64,000 nucleotides of DNA from Helicoverpa zea. Taxonomy: Eukaryota; Arthropoda; Insecta; Lepidoptera; Noctuidae. Below, in pieces: positions 46,501 through 56,561 of the stretch. The notes under the pieces are model-generated. The model did not search any database. It was given only the letters and a program-made list of their open reading frames with translations, and was not told where the DNA came from. Within the stretch, counting starts at the first letter, position 1; each line of letters opens with the position of its first letter. The stretch is taken from positions 6,138,001 through 6,202,000 of the forward strand of contig NC_061471.1 in NCBI RefSeq assembly GCF_022581195.2, written 5' to 3'. The position numbers and the translations under genes are program-made.

Positions 46501-49500
46501 CTGCGAACGAATAAATTTTACCTACGTATACGTAGCTGCGTGTGTTGTGATTTCAGTAATGCGCTGCCTATTAGTTTTGACGACTTCGATGATTTTGAAA
46601 TGGTTTTTGAACACTAATTGTTTGGCTAACAATTTCACCACTAGGAATGTCTAATAGAGTGATTGTTTAGAATTAATGCGTTAACATAAATGTGTGTTAT
46701 ACATTTGCATTATACTTTGATTACTGCGAAAATTATAAATTAATTAGTTAAGCATTAATTTGTGCTCTTAAAAATCATGACTTCTCACCATAAAATATTA
46801 GGTAAGTATATGATTATTTTTTTACGTTACTACGTACTAATCTTCCCGACCAACTTTCAATTTCAAAAATAACCATTTTCAAAACAAACTTCATGGCAAA
46901 TCCTGAGGGTAAACCCAGGACCCAGCCAAGCAGAGTTGTGCCATCATAACTCTTCACCAGAACCGCTGTCAAAATGACTCGTTCATCTAAATTATTGCGT
47001 TTGATTGTACGTGTTTGACTAAATAGGGCCCCTGGGCAAGCGATTTGTTTGTGCTGCTCGTATTAGCTCCGTTATTACATATTTGTTTACAGTTATCAGT
47101 TGTAGTGAAATCTGTGGCCACATACATGTCAATTTTGTGACGAACTATTTTCATTTTGAAATGTAATTTTCGTTTTAATTGTTTAATGGCCATAGTATCA
47201 ATTACAAAAGTATTAATGCAAGTAATAGAGTGTGTCCATTTTGGGAAAATATTGTCGCCTTGGTTGGAGCGAAAGATAACTTACCTGATTTCCTACTAGA
47301 GTTCTTTGTGTTCAATTGCTGCGGTAACTCTTTTAAACAATCCTGTAGCCTCGGCAAGGCGTAATCTGAATAATGTTGGTGATCAAAAGCGTGACTTGAT
47401 GTCACTATTTACTGCTACATATAGGGCCCCAGAAAGTGAAAGGTTATAATTAATAGATCCTAAAATTAATGACTGATTTTAATTATTGTGATCCGTTTTA
47501 TTGACCTTAAAAATAAACTTTATCATCTCGTTTTAAAAATGTATTTATTTAACCTTTTTCTTACTGTACAAATGTTCATGTCCATTAAGTTATGAGTACT
47601 GAGAGTCTGTCAATATTTATAAAATCGGTAATATTTTATCAATTTGAGGTAACTGCCATTGTAACGGCAAATTATTTAATAGCACAAACAAATGAATGGT
47701 TAATTATAAAATATTGTTGTTTGTCATTAATATGAGTGTGTTTATTCAATTAATTGATACGATTTGCAATGTTAATAAACATAAATACGAATTAATTATG
47801 ATTGATTAAATAGGTAGATTTTAAATTGACATAATGCTTATAAAAGTGATTTGATTTTAAGCTAAAAACTGTTTGTGAATTTGATATATTTTACGTGAGT
47901 TTTCCGATTGGTCCTTTTATCGAACTAATGATAGATTGAATAAAATAACATTTTGTATTTTTTTTTATAGCTTTGTAGTGAATATACAATTAAAAATAGC
48001 ATTTGATATACAAAACTGTATTGTTTAGTGATACAAAAACAAAGATCTATTCTATATATTATTAATAAAGGACCTTCAGTGTTGTTCTTGTGCTAATTGT
48101 TAATAAAAATGTTAGCATTATTTCTATTATTTATTTTAGGATGATTATATCGTCTGGTTACATCATGAGTAAAAACTATTTGTGCCCCAACTCCTAAAAA
48201 CAATACCTATCTTAGATTATTTTAAAAATTGTTACCATTTACACGCTACCAGACATTTGTCATTGCTAACACCTTTAACTCGTTCTCCGTCAATCGCAAG
48301 ATAAAATAACAAACAAACAAACGATTTAGACTGAGAAAAGCCTCGTCTTTGACAAATCCAAACGGATGGTCCCGAACACTTCTACTAAGATGGAAAATTT
48401 TCGATTAATAATCTTTTCATCGCATTAAAAGGAGGCGATGAAATAAAGGATTGAGCCGGCGTGAGATTCAATTTGTTACAATCCTTCAGGAAACGCTTTC
48501 AAATGAAACATTTTGTGTTCACGAGGAAGTTAAATTGTATTTCTTACAAGACCCGTCGGTGGGCTTGTTTGTATCGCGGCAACTTAACGTAAGCCCTTTT
48601 AATACTAAATAAATACATTCAATATATTTTTAAACCCATTCAAAATGCTCTGTTTAATGTAATGACGTAAACGCAATATGTTTTTCATTAATTTTCTCAA
48701 TAACATATTATTTGACGTAATAAAATGCAATTAAAATCGTGTTTAAATATCGTTGCGTACAATTATCGGGTGATCGGTTTATAAGCCGACCTTCCAGGGG
48801 AAGTGAGGCGTGGAATATCGTAAAATATTTTAATATATAATAAGAGTAAATCTGCCACCATTTCACTGCTTGTTTGATTAAAATGCGAACACATTTGCGA
48901 TTCAAATCTTTCTTTTTACTGATCATAAAGAATTCAAATGTTCAAGTTAATATTTTCGACACGTCGGTTTTCGGTGGTGGCGCGTTTTTTTATATATTTT
49001 TTGTTCTTCCCTTCCCAGCAGGCGCGCGTGATTTATTCCCGTGTACGCTTCGTTTTATCCTTTACAAGTGTAGTGACATTGAAATTATTAACGCCTATTT
49101 AATTGCAGCGTAATACACAAGCCTGTTGGCAATGTACTGATTTTTCTGTCTCTGTAAAATGATTTACTATTGTGTAGTCACTTTATTTGATGCGAATAGG
49201 TATTCTTTTGTACCTGCTTCTGATAGGTAATCGCATCTGCCTGTTTTTTAAGTATCCAGCTTAGTACCCTCTGACGTGATGTGATATGTAAAAAATCCAA
49301 TCGATTACAGCTATGCTTATAATTAGCGACCACTTGACTATAAAAAATAATCACCCAATATTTAATCATTAAACGTCAACCTCCCTAATTTTACAGCTAA
49401 ACAGTACCTCCTTTAAACTATCATCAAAAAGCACAACTAACCACATTTCAACATCACTTATGCAAAACTGTAACAACATATTTGTATTGAGAGCTACAAA

Positions 49501-49852
49501 TGCAATACCTCTCAAGCAGGCACGCACTCAGAGGTTATTGCTGCCCCCTCCGCCCCACCGCTCACCCCCTCCGTCGCCCCTCCGATCGGATGAATATGGC
49601 CCGAAGGAAATGATGAGAGTGGGCCTGCTATCAGTGGGCCCGTCGCGAAGTAATGTCATCAAAACATCACCGTAATGCGGGGCTATGAAATGAGCGAGAA
49701 TATGATACTAAGTTTTTTTTTAATATATTTTTTTATTCGATTGAGAGATTTTTTAATTGAAGTGTGTTTGAAGCATGAGAAGTACAAAATTTTATCCAGG
49801 ATTTGATAGATTTAATTCTTGTAGACAGTGATTCTATGTTGGCAAGTTTAAT
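46501..49852. other. Unrecognised AT-rich DNA
   Basis: No gene, SINE or LINE signature in about 3.3 kb; several 60-80 codon frames without motifs. Confidence 0.4.
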
Positions 49853-50428
49853 CTATACATACTAATATAATAAATAAGAAACCTTTTTTGTGATTTGCTC
49901 TAAAGGCTCCGAAATTACTGAACCTATTAAATAAAATTCTTTCACTGTTCGGCAGCTACATTATCCCTGAGTAACATCATCATCCTCTGAGCCTTTTCCC
50001 AACTATGTTGGGGTCGGCTTCCAGTCTAACCGGATTCAGCTGAGTACCAGTGCTTTACAAGAAGCGACTGCCTATCTGACCTCCTCAACCCAGTTACCCA
50101 GGCAACCCGATACCCCTTGATTAGACTGGTGTCAGACTTACTGGCTTCTGACTACCCGTAACGACCGCCAAGGATGTTCAATGACAGCCGGGACCTACAG
50201 TTTAACGTGCCATCCAAAACACAGTCATTTGGTGTCTAAGCTATACTTAGAAAGTACATACAAACTTAGAAAAGTTGCATTGGTACTTGCCTGACTTGGA
50301 ATCGAACCCGCGCCCTCATACTCGAGAGGTTGGTTCTTTGTCCTGAGTAACATAGGCTACATTTTATCCAGGCCCGGGTAGTAGTTCCCACGGGAAGCGA
50401 GTGAAACCGTGGGAAAACAGCTAGTTCA
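49853..50428 (+). repeat. RTE-like interspersed unit interrupted by a SINE
   Basis: The left part has ctatacatactaatataata, gatttgctctaaaggctccg, aaattactgaacctattaaa and ttctttcactgttcggcagc; the right part has ataggctacattttatccag, gtagttcccacgggaagcga and gaaaccgtgggaaaacagct, agt. The two parts are consecutive pieces of one common lepidopteran unit, separated by the SINE at 49978-50341. Confidence 0.8.
49966..50353 (-). repeat. Near-full-length tRNA-derived SINE with 12-bp target duplication
   Basis: cctgagtaacat lies at 49966-49977 and 50342-50353. On the minus strand the SINE shows a head with gaaccaacctctcgagtatg and a perfect B box (gcgggttcgattcc), the usual body, and an aggatgatgatg tail. 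It is the best-preserved copy of the family in the window and split the RTE-like unit above. Confidence 0.92.
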
Positions 50429-51285
50429 TAACAAAAATGGGTAATTTTATAACCACATGAAAAAATGTGAACACAAAGGTACATTAACGGTGATTAGTGT
50501 ATAATGGCTCAATCATTTATAGGTTCATTATTTTTAGGTACCAATAAAGCTTTCTTTAGGGGTATATTGTTAAAGTTTCCTACTGACTATTATAATAGAT
50601 ATTAATTTTACTTTCTTAAAATAGTACTTCAAGTTTCCTCTTCAGTGGTACCTAAGCTTTATTTAAATACTTTCCCAGAATCAATTCCTTATTTCTATAA
50701 ACAGTAACAGACTATTTTCAATTATTAGAGACCATAATAAAATTATATTTCATCAAATAAACGGTATTTATGATTTTATTTCACTTGGTTTTTCATAGAA
50801 ATCTGTTCAATATTAATGAAACTAAAGGTTTGTGACTTAATATTATTCAACTTTGTGGTACAATACAAAACAGCAAACACAGACAACTAAAAATAAAAAA
50901 TAATAATCTGAAAATGCACTGAGTTGGCACTAAACAATATTTAAATGCAAAAAACGTTATTTCCCACACATTAAAAGAAATTATTAGGAACATAATTTCC
51001 ATTTGATTTGTAAAAAACTAAAACGCAGCTCTCATGGCCCGACAGGTTTTTATACAAATATTTATTATGAGTTATTATTGAAACCAATTTTGTATTTTAT
51101 AGAGGTATAAGTTTAGCTTGCAATTTGTTATACAGTATTTTGCTATTTGTGAAATACGTTAAGACTGGCATAAAATAATATCAAGTAAACAATGCAATAA
51201 TGGATTCCTAATGTCAATGAACTTATAGCAAAAATAAAATAAAAATTAAAAGTACAAATGCGTTGAAAAATATAAATACACTTGC
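50429..51285. other. Unrecognised AT-rich DNA
   Basis: No recognisable feature. Confidence 0.4.
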
Positions 51286-51482
51286 TGTTTTCCAATGGGT
51301 TTTATCCGCGTCTCGTGGGAACTGTTCATAATCGGGACAAAATATAGCCTATGTTTCTTGGGAAGAGGTTGGCCTTATAAGAGTGAAACATTTTTTTAAA
51401 TCGGTTCAGTAATTTGGAGCCTTTAAGGTACAGACAAACAAACAAAAATACGTTTTTATTATATTAGTATATATTATGACAA
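51286..51482 (-). repeat. RTE-like interspersed unit, minus strand
   Basis: On the minus strand it reads as the same unit as 49853-50428: ggctccaaattactgaaccg, atttaaaaaaatgtttcact, aacataggctatattttgtc and cgatt..gttcccacgagacgcgg. Its start (tatactaatataataaaaac on the minus strand) is at about 51475. Confidence 0.7.
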
Positions 51483-51489
51483 AACTCTT

Positions 51490-51634
51490 TTGCTGCGGTG
51501 GAACTGCGGCTACGGCTACGGTTTGCTACGAAAACTCGTAGCGCTTGCTACGATTGCTACGACTTCTTAGCGTGAACATTTTTATAATGATACCAGGAAG
51601 ATACTGCATTTTTTAATTCCATAAAAAATACGTT
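51490..51634. other. gctacg-rich block next to the Jockey insertion
   Basis: gcggctacggctacggtttg, ctacgaaaactcgtagcgct and tgctacgattgctacgactt form a dense run of gctacg words like that at 1505-1610. No function is evident. Confidence 0.4.
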
Positions 51635-51643
51635 ATTTATAGT

Positions 51644-51951
51644 ACAAAACTTCCTGAAACAGACGCTGTATGCGCAAATTGCCAAGGTAGTCACCCAGCT
51701 AGTTACAGAGGATGCAACAAATATAAAGAATATAAAGAGAGAATATTAAAAATTAAAGTAAAACCAGACTCCAACAAAGCAACTTTCATTCACACCCACC
51801 AGCCAAAAGCTACCCCAGAAGAACCCCAACCCTCAGCTCAACCGAGAAGCTATTCCGACGCACTAAGACATAGAAAAGAATCCAAAAACCTGACCGACCA
51901 ATCATTGTACACATTACAAGAAAAACAAATAAATGACAACTTGACGGACAA
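51644..51951 (+). pseudogene. Jockey ORF1 (gag-like) fragment, part 1, with CCHC knuckle
   Basis: From the target duplication the frame reads KLPETDAVCANCQGSHPASY and RGCNKYKEYKERI; CANCQGSHPASYRGC is the last zinc knuckle (C-x2-C-x3-H-x6-C) of Jockey ORF1 proteins, which bind element RNA. It continues through a proline-rich segment (HTHQPKATPEEPQPSAQPRS) and SYSDALRH to position 51951, where the CR1-like insertion begins. The protein resumes in the same phase at 56362. Confidence 0.85.
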
Positions 51952-52384
51952 TTTTTATTTTTTATTTTTTTTTATTAGGGACAAAAAACAGTTACATGCT
52001 AGAGAAAATACAAGAAAATACTTAAAGCTAGTTGCACAAACATGTAACCCACTCCAATGTCCACATGTAAACATAAGAATAAGAGAAGAGAAGGAGTGCG
52101 GTATGAGTTAACAGAATACATTGCCTTCTGCGTGAGCCTTTTGTATTAGATAATAATTAATGTGGTATACATATAATTTAATATATTTAATTACATTATT
52201 CTTAATTCTATTTATTTTAATTTTAAATCAGAATTATTATTTCAATTAATTCAATACAGTTTATTATATTCTAATTCAATTTAATTTATTTAATTTATTT
52301 TCTATCATTTTAACTTAATTTAATCAATCTGTTTAACTAAAGTAGGTATATTTACTAAACTATAATAATATTATTTTGTGCATA

Positions 52385-55084
52385 TTATGGGCTTTTAGAC
52401 AAAATATCTATAGCTTTTTTTTTTAATAACTGGTTAGAGAGAGTAAATATGTCGAGCTCCATAAAATGAGTGTTGTATGTTTCAACAAGGCGTCGAAGAG
52501 GTGCGCGGACGCCAGCATTAGTTTTGCAAGTGCCAGTGTGAAATAGTCGAGGTGCGCGCACCCCTCGTTGTATAACACTTCTGGGCACTCTATAACATAA
52601 CTGATTAGTAAGTTCAATACAGTCGAATTTATTGTTACATAACCCGTGTAGTGTCATTACACTCAAAAGCTGTCTCCTGGTCTCCAGACTTAGAACGCTG
52701 TAACGCTTCAGTAACTGGTCGTATGGAAATTTTGAATTAAAGCACTTATAGTTCATAGACCGCATAAACTTTTTTTGTACCATTTCCAACCTTGAGCAAT
52801 ATTTTTCATATATAGGGTTCCAGATTTGAATGGCATATTCTAACTGGGATCGTACCAAAGTTTTGTATAACAGTAAGAACGTAGAGGGCCGCGCAAAGTC
52901 ACTAGATGATCTCATGACAAACCCGTACATACGATACGCCTTATTCACAATGTTATCAACATGGATATCAAAATGCAAACGTGAATCTAGTGTGACACCC
53001 AAGTCACGGACGGCTGCAACACTGTTCAAACGCGCATTATTAATTAAATAATTATAATGTAATATTTTCTTATTTTTAGTAAATGTAATGGTATGACATT
53101 TTGGAAGACTAAGAAAAAGCTTATTTTTAGTGCAGTAAACATAAAGCCTATCCAGGTCCTCTTGCAAAAGTGCGCAGTCTTGCATATTTTTACATGACCT
53201 ATAAATTTTTATGTCATCTGCATACATTAGAAAATTGGAGTTTATAAAGCAGTTTTTAATGTCATTAATAAATATAACAAAAAGAAAGGGCCCTAAAATG
53301 GAACCCTGCGGAACCCCAGACTTAACAACAACTGGCTCTGACTCATAACCATTAACCACAGTTCTTTGGGTCCTGTTAAAAATATATGAGGCGAACCATC
53401 TTAGTAGATTACCACGAATACCATTGAAGGCTATTTTCTCCAATAGTAGAGAATGGTCCACCTTGTCAAACGCCTTTTGAAAATCTGTATAGACAGCATC
53501 TACTTGAACTCGTTGATCCAATTTTTCAAAAAGATAATTTGTAAATGCCATCAAATTTGTTGTGGTTGAACGACGTTTGACAAAGCCGTGCTGTTCGGGT
53601 ATAATAAGTTGGTGAATATGGGGATACAGGGCACTGTGGACAAGACTCTCAAAAACTTTAGACAAAGTGGAGAGAATGGAAATGGGGCGGTAATTCTCCA
53701 CATTATTCTTGTCACCGCTTTTGTAAATAGGAGTAATAAACGCGCGTTTCCAAATTGTTGGAAACACCCCCTCACCCAAACATTTATTAAAAATGATATA
53801 CAAAGCATTACCTAAGACGTCACATGTTTTAATTAAAAAGTTGGGTGGTAAGCCATCTGGCCCTGCCCCTTTAGAAGGATCCAAAGATTTCAGTTTCAGT
53901 CTTATAACTTCTACAGGCAAGTAAATCTCAGATATACAAGACGAGTTATCCGCAAGGCTGTCGGAAGGCTGCCAGTTTTCAGGGTCGAAATTAGATGGTT
54001 CATAAACCGAAGAAAAGAAAGAGGAGAACAGATTGCATATGTCCGTAGGGTCATCAGAAGAAACATTTTTGAAGTACATGCTGGCCGGATAATTAGCTTT
54101 TCCCTTTTTAGATGTAATATAAGTCCAGAAGTACTTTATATTTTTAGGAATACTGTCTTCGACTGCTTCAATGTACTTGTGATAGCATTTGACAGCCTCT
54201 CTGTGGAAAAGCTTTCGGTAGTTAGCGAAGTTAAGGTAGTCCGATTGATTATTATACATCTTCCATTTAATCCAGGCGCGCTCTTTGGTTTTAAATATTT
54301 TTATGAGAGAAGGGGAAAACCAGACCGGAAAGCTTGAATTTTTGGTTCTGGTTAATGGAACATGTGATTTGATAATTCCGTATAACGACTCATAGAAAAC
54401 GTTAACGGCTTGCTCAGATCCGAGGTGAGAGAGTGTTATGTCCCAATCAATCTTACCTAGTTCATAATTTATTGCATCGTAATCGGCTTTATGGAAGTTA
54501 TGTCGATGAACGGTGCGGCATTTCAGGGGAGCGTACTGCATAGTCAAGCAAGCCAAAGCGGAAAATGCTGGGTGGTGGCTATCGGGGTCAAGCAGAGTAT
54601 TGCATGATATGGCTTGACAATCTACGTTAGATATAAGTAAATCTAGTATACGACCTAATTTATTTTTCGTTGTATTATATTGGGAGCCATTGATTAAGTT
54701 CATAAAGTTCACCAATATTCGACCTATTGAGTTCGAGACCTGTGCAGTTGCATGATTACCCTGGTCCGACCAAGCTATGTCCGGTAGGTTGAAATCACCA
54801 ATAATGAAGTAGGAGTCAGTAGTAGTAGCGTTTGCTAAGTCTTGCAACATGTCTAGGTATTGTATGTATATTTCTTCACGTGTTCGCGGTGGTATGTACG
54901 TAGCACTAATAATATGGTGTCTATTGTGCTGGGAAGAAGGTAGTTGCACCACAACATGTTCGATCTCTGGGTGAAGAAATGTTGTTATCAGAGAAGTAGG
55001 CCGCAATCCACGAAGCACCGCCACTAACACTCCCCCACCATCATGTTTTTTAGTCGCAGAACGATCGCGATCGCACCTAAACAC
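52385..55084 (-). CDS. CR1-like ORF2: endonuclease-reverse transcriptase
   Basis: This 899-codon frame encodes most of a non-LTR ORF2 polyprotein, which nicks chromosomal DNA and copies element RNA onto the nick. Residues 1-190 are the apurinic-like endonuclease: GGGVLVAVLRGL, ATYIPPRTREE, IIGDFNLPDIAW near residue 95, and DSHHPAFSAL in place of the usual SDH. The reverse transcriptase spans about 400-700: GPDGLPPNFL, YRPISILSTLSKVFESLV, TDFQKAFDKVDH, SGVPQGSILGP and MYADDIKIY (YADD about 621-624), then LGVTLDSRLHF. A conserved C-terminal region (RLEMVQKKFMRSM..) follows; no RNase H is seen. The ATG at 55084 is internal: the true start is at 55240 but a frame break near 55150 separates it, so the protein is probably inactive. 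It lies antisense to the Jockey host. Confidence 0.9.
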   Translation of the reverse strand: MFRCDRDRSATKKHDGGGVLVAVLRGLRPTSLITTFLHPEIEHVVVQLPSSQHNRHHIISATYIPPRTREEIYIQYLDMLQDLANATTTDSYFIIGDFNLPDIAWSDQGNHATAQVSNSIGRILVNFMNLINGSQYNTTKNKLGRILDLLISNVDCQAISCNTLLDPDSHHPAFSALACLTMQYAPLKCRTVHRHNFHKADYDAINYELGKIDWDITLSHLGSEQAVNVFYESLYGIIKSHVPLTRTKNSSFPVWFSPSLIKIFKTKERAWIKWKMYNNQSDYLNFANYRKLFHREAVKCYHKYIEAVEDSIPKNIKYFWTYITSKKGKANYPASMYFKNVSSDDPTDICNLFSSFFSSVYEPSNFDPENWQPSDSLADNSSCISEIYLPVEVIRLKLKSLDPSKGAGPDGLPPNFLIKTCDVLGNALYIIFNKCLGEGVFPTIWKRAFITPIYKSGDKNNVENYRPISILSTLSKVFESLVHSALYPHIHQLIIPEQHGFVKRRSTTTNLMAFTNYLFEKLDQRVQVDAVYTDFQKAFDKVDHSLLLEKIAFNGIRGNLLRWFASYIFNRTQRTVVNGYESEPVVVKSGVPQGSILGPFLFVIFINDIKNCFINSNFLMYADDIKIYRSCKNMQDCALLQEDLDRLYVYCTKNKLFLSLPKCHTITFTKNKKILHYNYLINNARLNSVAAVRDLGVTLDSRLHFDIHVDNIVNKAYRMYGFVMRSSSDFARPSTFLLLYKTLVRSQLEYAIQIWNPIYEKYCSRLEMVQKKFMRSMNYKCFNSKFPYDQLLKRYSVLSLETRRQLLSVMTLHGLCNNKFDCIELTNQLCYRVPRSVIQRGVRAPRLFHTGTCKTNAGVRAPLRRLVETYNTHFMELDIFTLSNQLLKKKAIDILSKSP

Positions 55085-55150
55085 TACGTACCGATCATCA
55101 ATAAATTCGGTATCTTGGATACTGGGAATCAGCCAGGTTTCTCAGGTTTC

Positions 55151-55240
55151 TCATCTTTTTATATTCATGTACAGTGTGTGTAACTTCGTACGGATCCCTC
55201 TACAGTTCTGGTAATAAATCATAATATTGTTAGAAGCCAT
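55151..55240 (-). pseudogene. Detached start of the CR1-like ORF2
   Basis: ATG at 55240 opens MASNNIMIYYQNCRGIRTKL, the canonical first motif of CR1/Jockey endonucleases (YQNCRGIRTK), and stops at 55151-55153. The following phase resumes with ETWLIPSIQDTEFIDDRYVV, which joins the 899-codon frame. About ten residues expected between them are missing and the 9-mer gagaaacct is tandemly repeated at the break on the minus strand, suggesting slippage or a small deletion. Confidence 0.8.
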
Positions 55241-55620
55241 TGATTGATAAACTTACTACAATAAGAAATGACATAGGTACGATACTTTGAACATAGGATT
55301 GAAACAGAAGTTCTAAGCCTGTAGCCCAGAGCATTACTGCTCGGTAAAATTGTATAAAAGCACATGATAAAAAAAATAATTTAAGTAATTTGCAATTAAA
55401 AATCAATATACATGGGACATATTTATCAAACTGAAGAAAAGTTGTAGTTTCAATTAACAGCAAGCAGATTACAAACAAGCCGTTAGGAAAAAACAAGAAA
55501 TAACAGCAATATAGGCGTAGTACAGCGGAATTGTATGTGTAGGCAAATAATTTAACACATAAAAGCAGTAAGCAGGGGGAAAAAACATTAATACAAAATA
55601 TAATAGTGTCTTTAAAATCA
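55241..55620 (-). other. Spacer between CR1-like ORF1 and ORF2 with an open hydrophobic frame
   Basis: The 380-base spacer is wholly open in one minus-strand phase (55790-55230, 186 codons, overlapping the end of ORF1). The translated stretch is hydrophobic and Cys/Leu/Phe-rich (FSPCLLLLCVKLFAYTYNSA, NGLFVICLLLIETTTFLQF). This is more likely T-rich sequence than a protein, but the openness is noted. Confidence 0.3.
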
Positions 55621-56346
55621 TTAGTTGGCGCTATTTGTACCATTCTTCTTACTAGCAACGATCTTATTGAGGTCTTCAACGGAGCGAATCGCGAATGACT
55701 TGTCGTTGTCTCTCTCACGCACAAGTATGGTTGCGTTTCTGACCCAAACATATTTAAATCCACTTTTCTTAGCAAGTATTTTGGCCTCACGAAATAACGC
55801 CTTATTCTTTAGAGTCAGGTGTTCATTCAGGTAGACAGAAACAGAAGCGCCTGATATTCCGATCTGATCAGACTTGATGCTCTTCGCATTACGATAGGCG
55901 CTAAGTACGTTGTCACGAATGATCCGCGACCTGAATTTGACTATCAAATTCTTAGGTTTAGTATCCTGTTGGCGCGCATGGGGCACTCTGTGTACGGATA
56001 TAATATCATTGTGCGATACCGGTGAATTTATGGTACTACATATCGACTCTGTAATAGTTAACAAGTTTTCATTTCTTTTTTCCGGCAAATTACAGACCTC
56101 AATGTTGCACTGGCGCGCCTGTTGTTCCATGGAATCTATTTTTGCTTCTAGTATAGCCGCCTTTTGTTCGCCACTATTACTAGCGATTTCATGAAAGCGC
56201 CTCACATATTCCTTATGCCCAGCCTCCAAGGTATCCAAGCGAGTTTTCATAGCGTCGTATTCGTCACTTATGAAGTTAACTGACCTTTCAATGCCCTCAA
56301 TTTGTTCCTTGATGTCATCAAATTTCTCTTTTAGAACAACAGCCAT
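55621..56346 (-). CDS. CR1-like ORF1: coiled coil plus FP-like nucleic-acid-binding domain
   Basis: The frame from the first ATG has 241 codons. Residues 5-80 form a heptad-rich coiled coil (LKEKFDDIKEQIEGIERSV, KTRLDTLEAGHKEY, ILEAKIDSMEQQA). From about residue 78 the NIEVCNLPEKRNENLL..HRVPHARQ..PKNLIVKFRSRIIRD..VYLNEHLTLKNKALF..FKYVWV..ILVRE order is that of RRM-like/C-terminal domains of LINE ORF1 proteins, and it resembles what databases label the baculovirus FP-protein domain. Such ORF1 proteins trimerise and coat the element RNA. The phase stays open upstream of the ATG (VKVTES) to the insertion edge, so the N-terminus (often a zinc finger in relatives) is truncated. Stop TAA is at 55621-55623. 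Confidence 0.85.
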   Translation of the reverse strand: MAVVLKEKFDDIKEQIEGIERSVNFISDEYDAMKTRLDTLEAGHKEYVRRFHEIASNSGEQKAAILEAKIDSMEQQARQCNIEVCNLPEKRNENLLTITESICSTINSPVSHNDIISVHRVPHARQQDTKPKNLIVKFRSRIIRDNVLSAYRNAKSIKSDQIGISGASVSVYLNEHLTLKNKALFREAKILAKKSGFKYVWVRNATILVRERDNDKSFAIRSVEDLNKIVASKKNGTNSAN

Positions 56347-56361
56347 TGACTCGGTGACTTT

Positions 56362-56496
56362 AACGATGGACCAAACATTACTAAAATGTTAGACATAATG
56401 TTCAATCGATTCCAAGAAATCATGAAAACCATGATGGACAGCATGATGGACCGGATGGTCCAACTAATCACAGGACTGGTCTCACAGAGGGCATAA
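56362..56496 (+). pseudogene. Jockey ORF1 fragment, part 2 (C-terminus)
   Basis: Continuing the phase of 51644-51951, this reads NDGPNITKMLDIMFNRFQEI, then a Met-rich MKTMMDSMMDRMVQLITGLV and SQRA, with TAA at 56494-56496. A methionine-rich amphipathic tail ending just inside the start of ORF2 is usual for Jockey ORF1. ORF2's open phase overlaps this end, consistent with reinitiation after ORF1. Confidence 0.8.
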
Positions 56497-56561
56497 ACCT
56501 CCGTATACTCACATGGAATGCCAACGGGATAACTACTAGACGACAAGAACTTGAGCTTTTC

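Larger units (their letters stand above)
51952..56361 (-). mobile_element. CR1-like non-LTR retrotransposon inserted in the Jockey element
   Basis: Minus-strand order is ORF1 (56346-55621), a spacer, ORF2 (55240-52385), an AT-rich 3' UTR with aattta/ttattt words (52150-52384) and an A-rich tail of the form (a)n-t-(a)n at 51952-51976. The Jockey ORF1 frame is continuous across the site if about two bases (aa) are counted as duplicated, so the target duplication is at most 2-3 bp. ORF1 is open to the insertion edge, so the copy is 5' truncated within ORF1. Clade (CR1-like, Jockey superfamily) is from motif memory. Confidence 0.85.
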
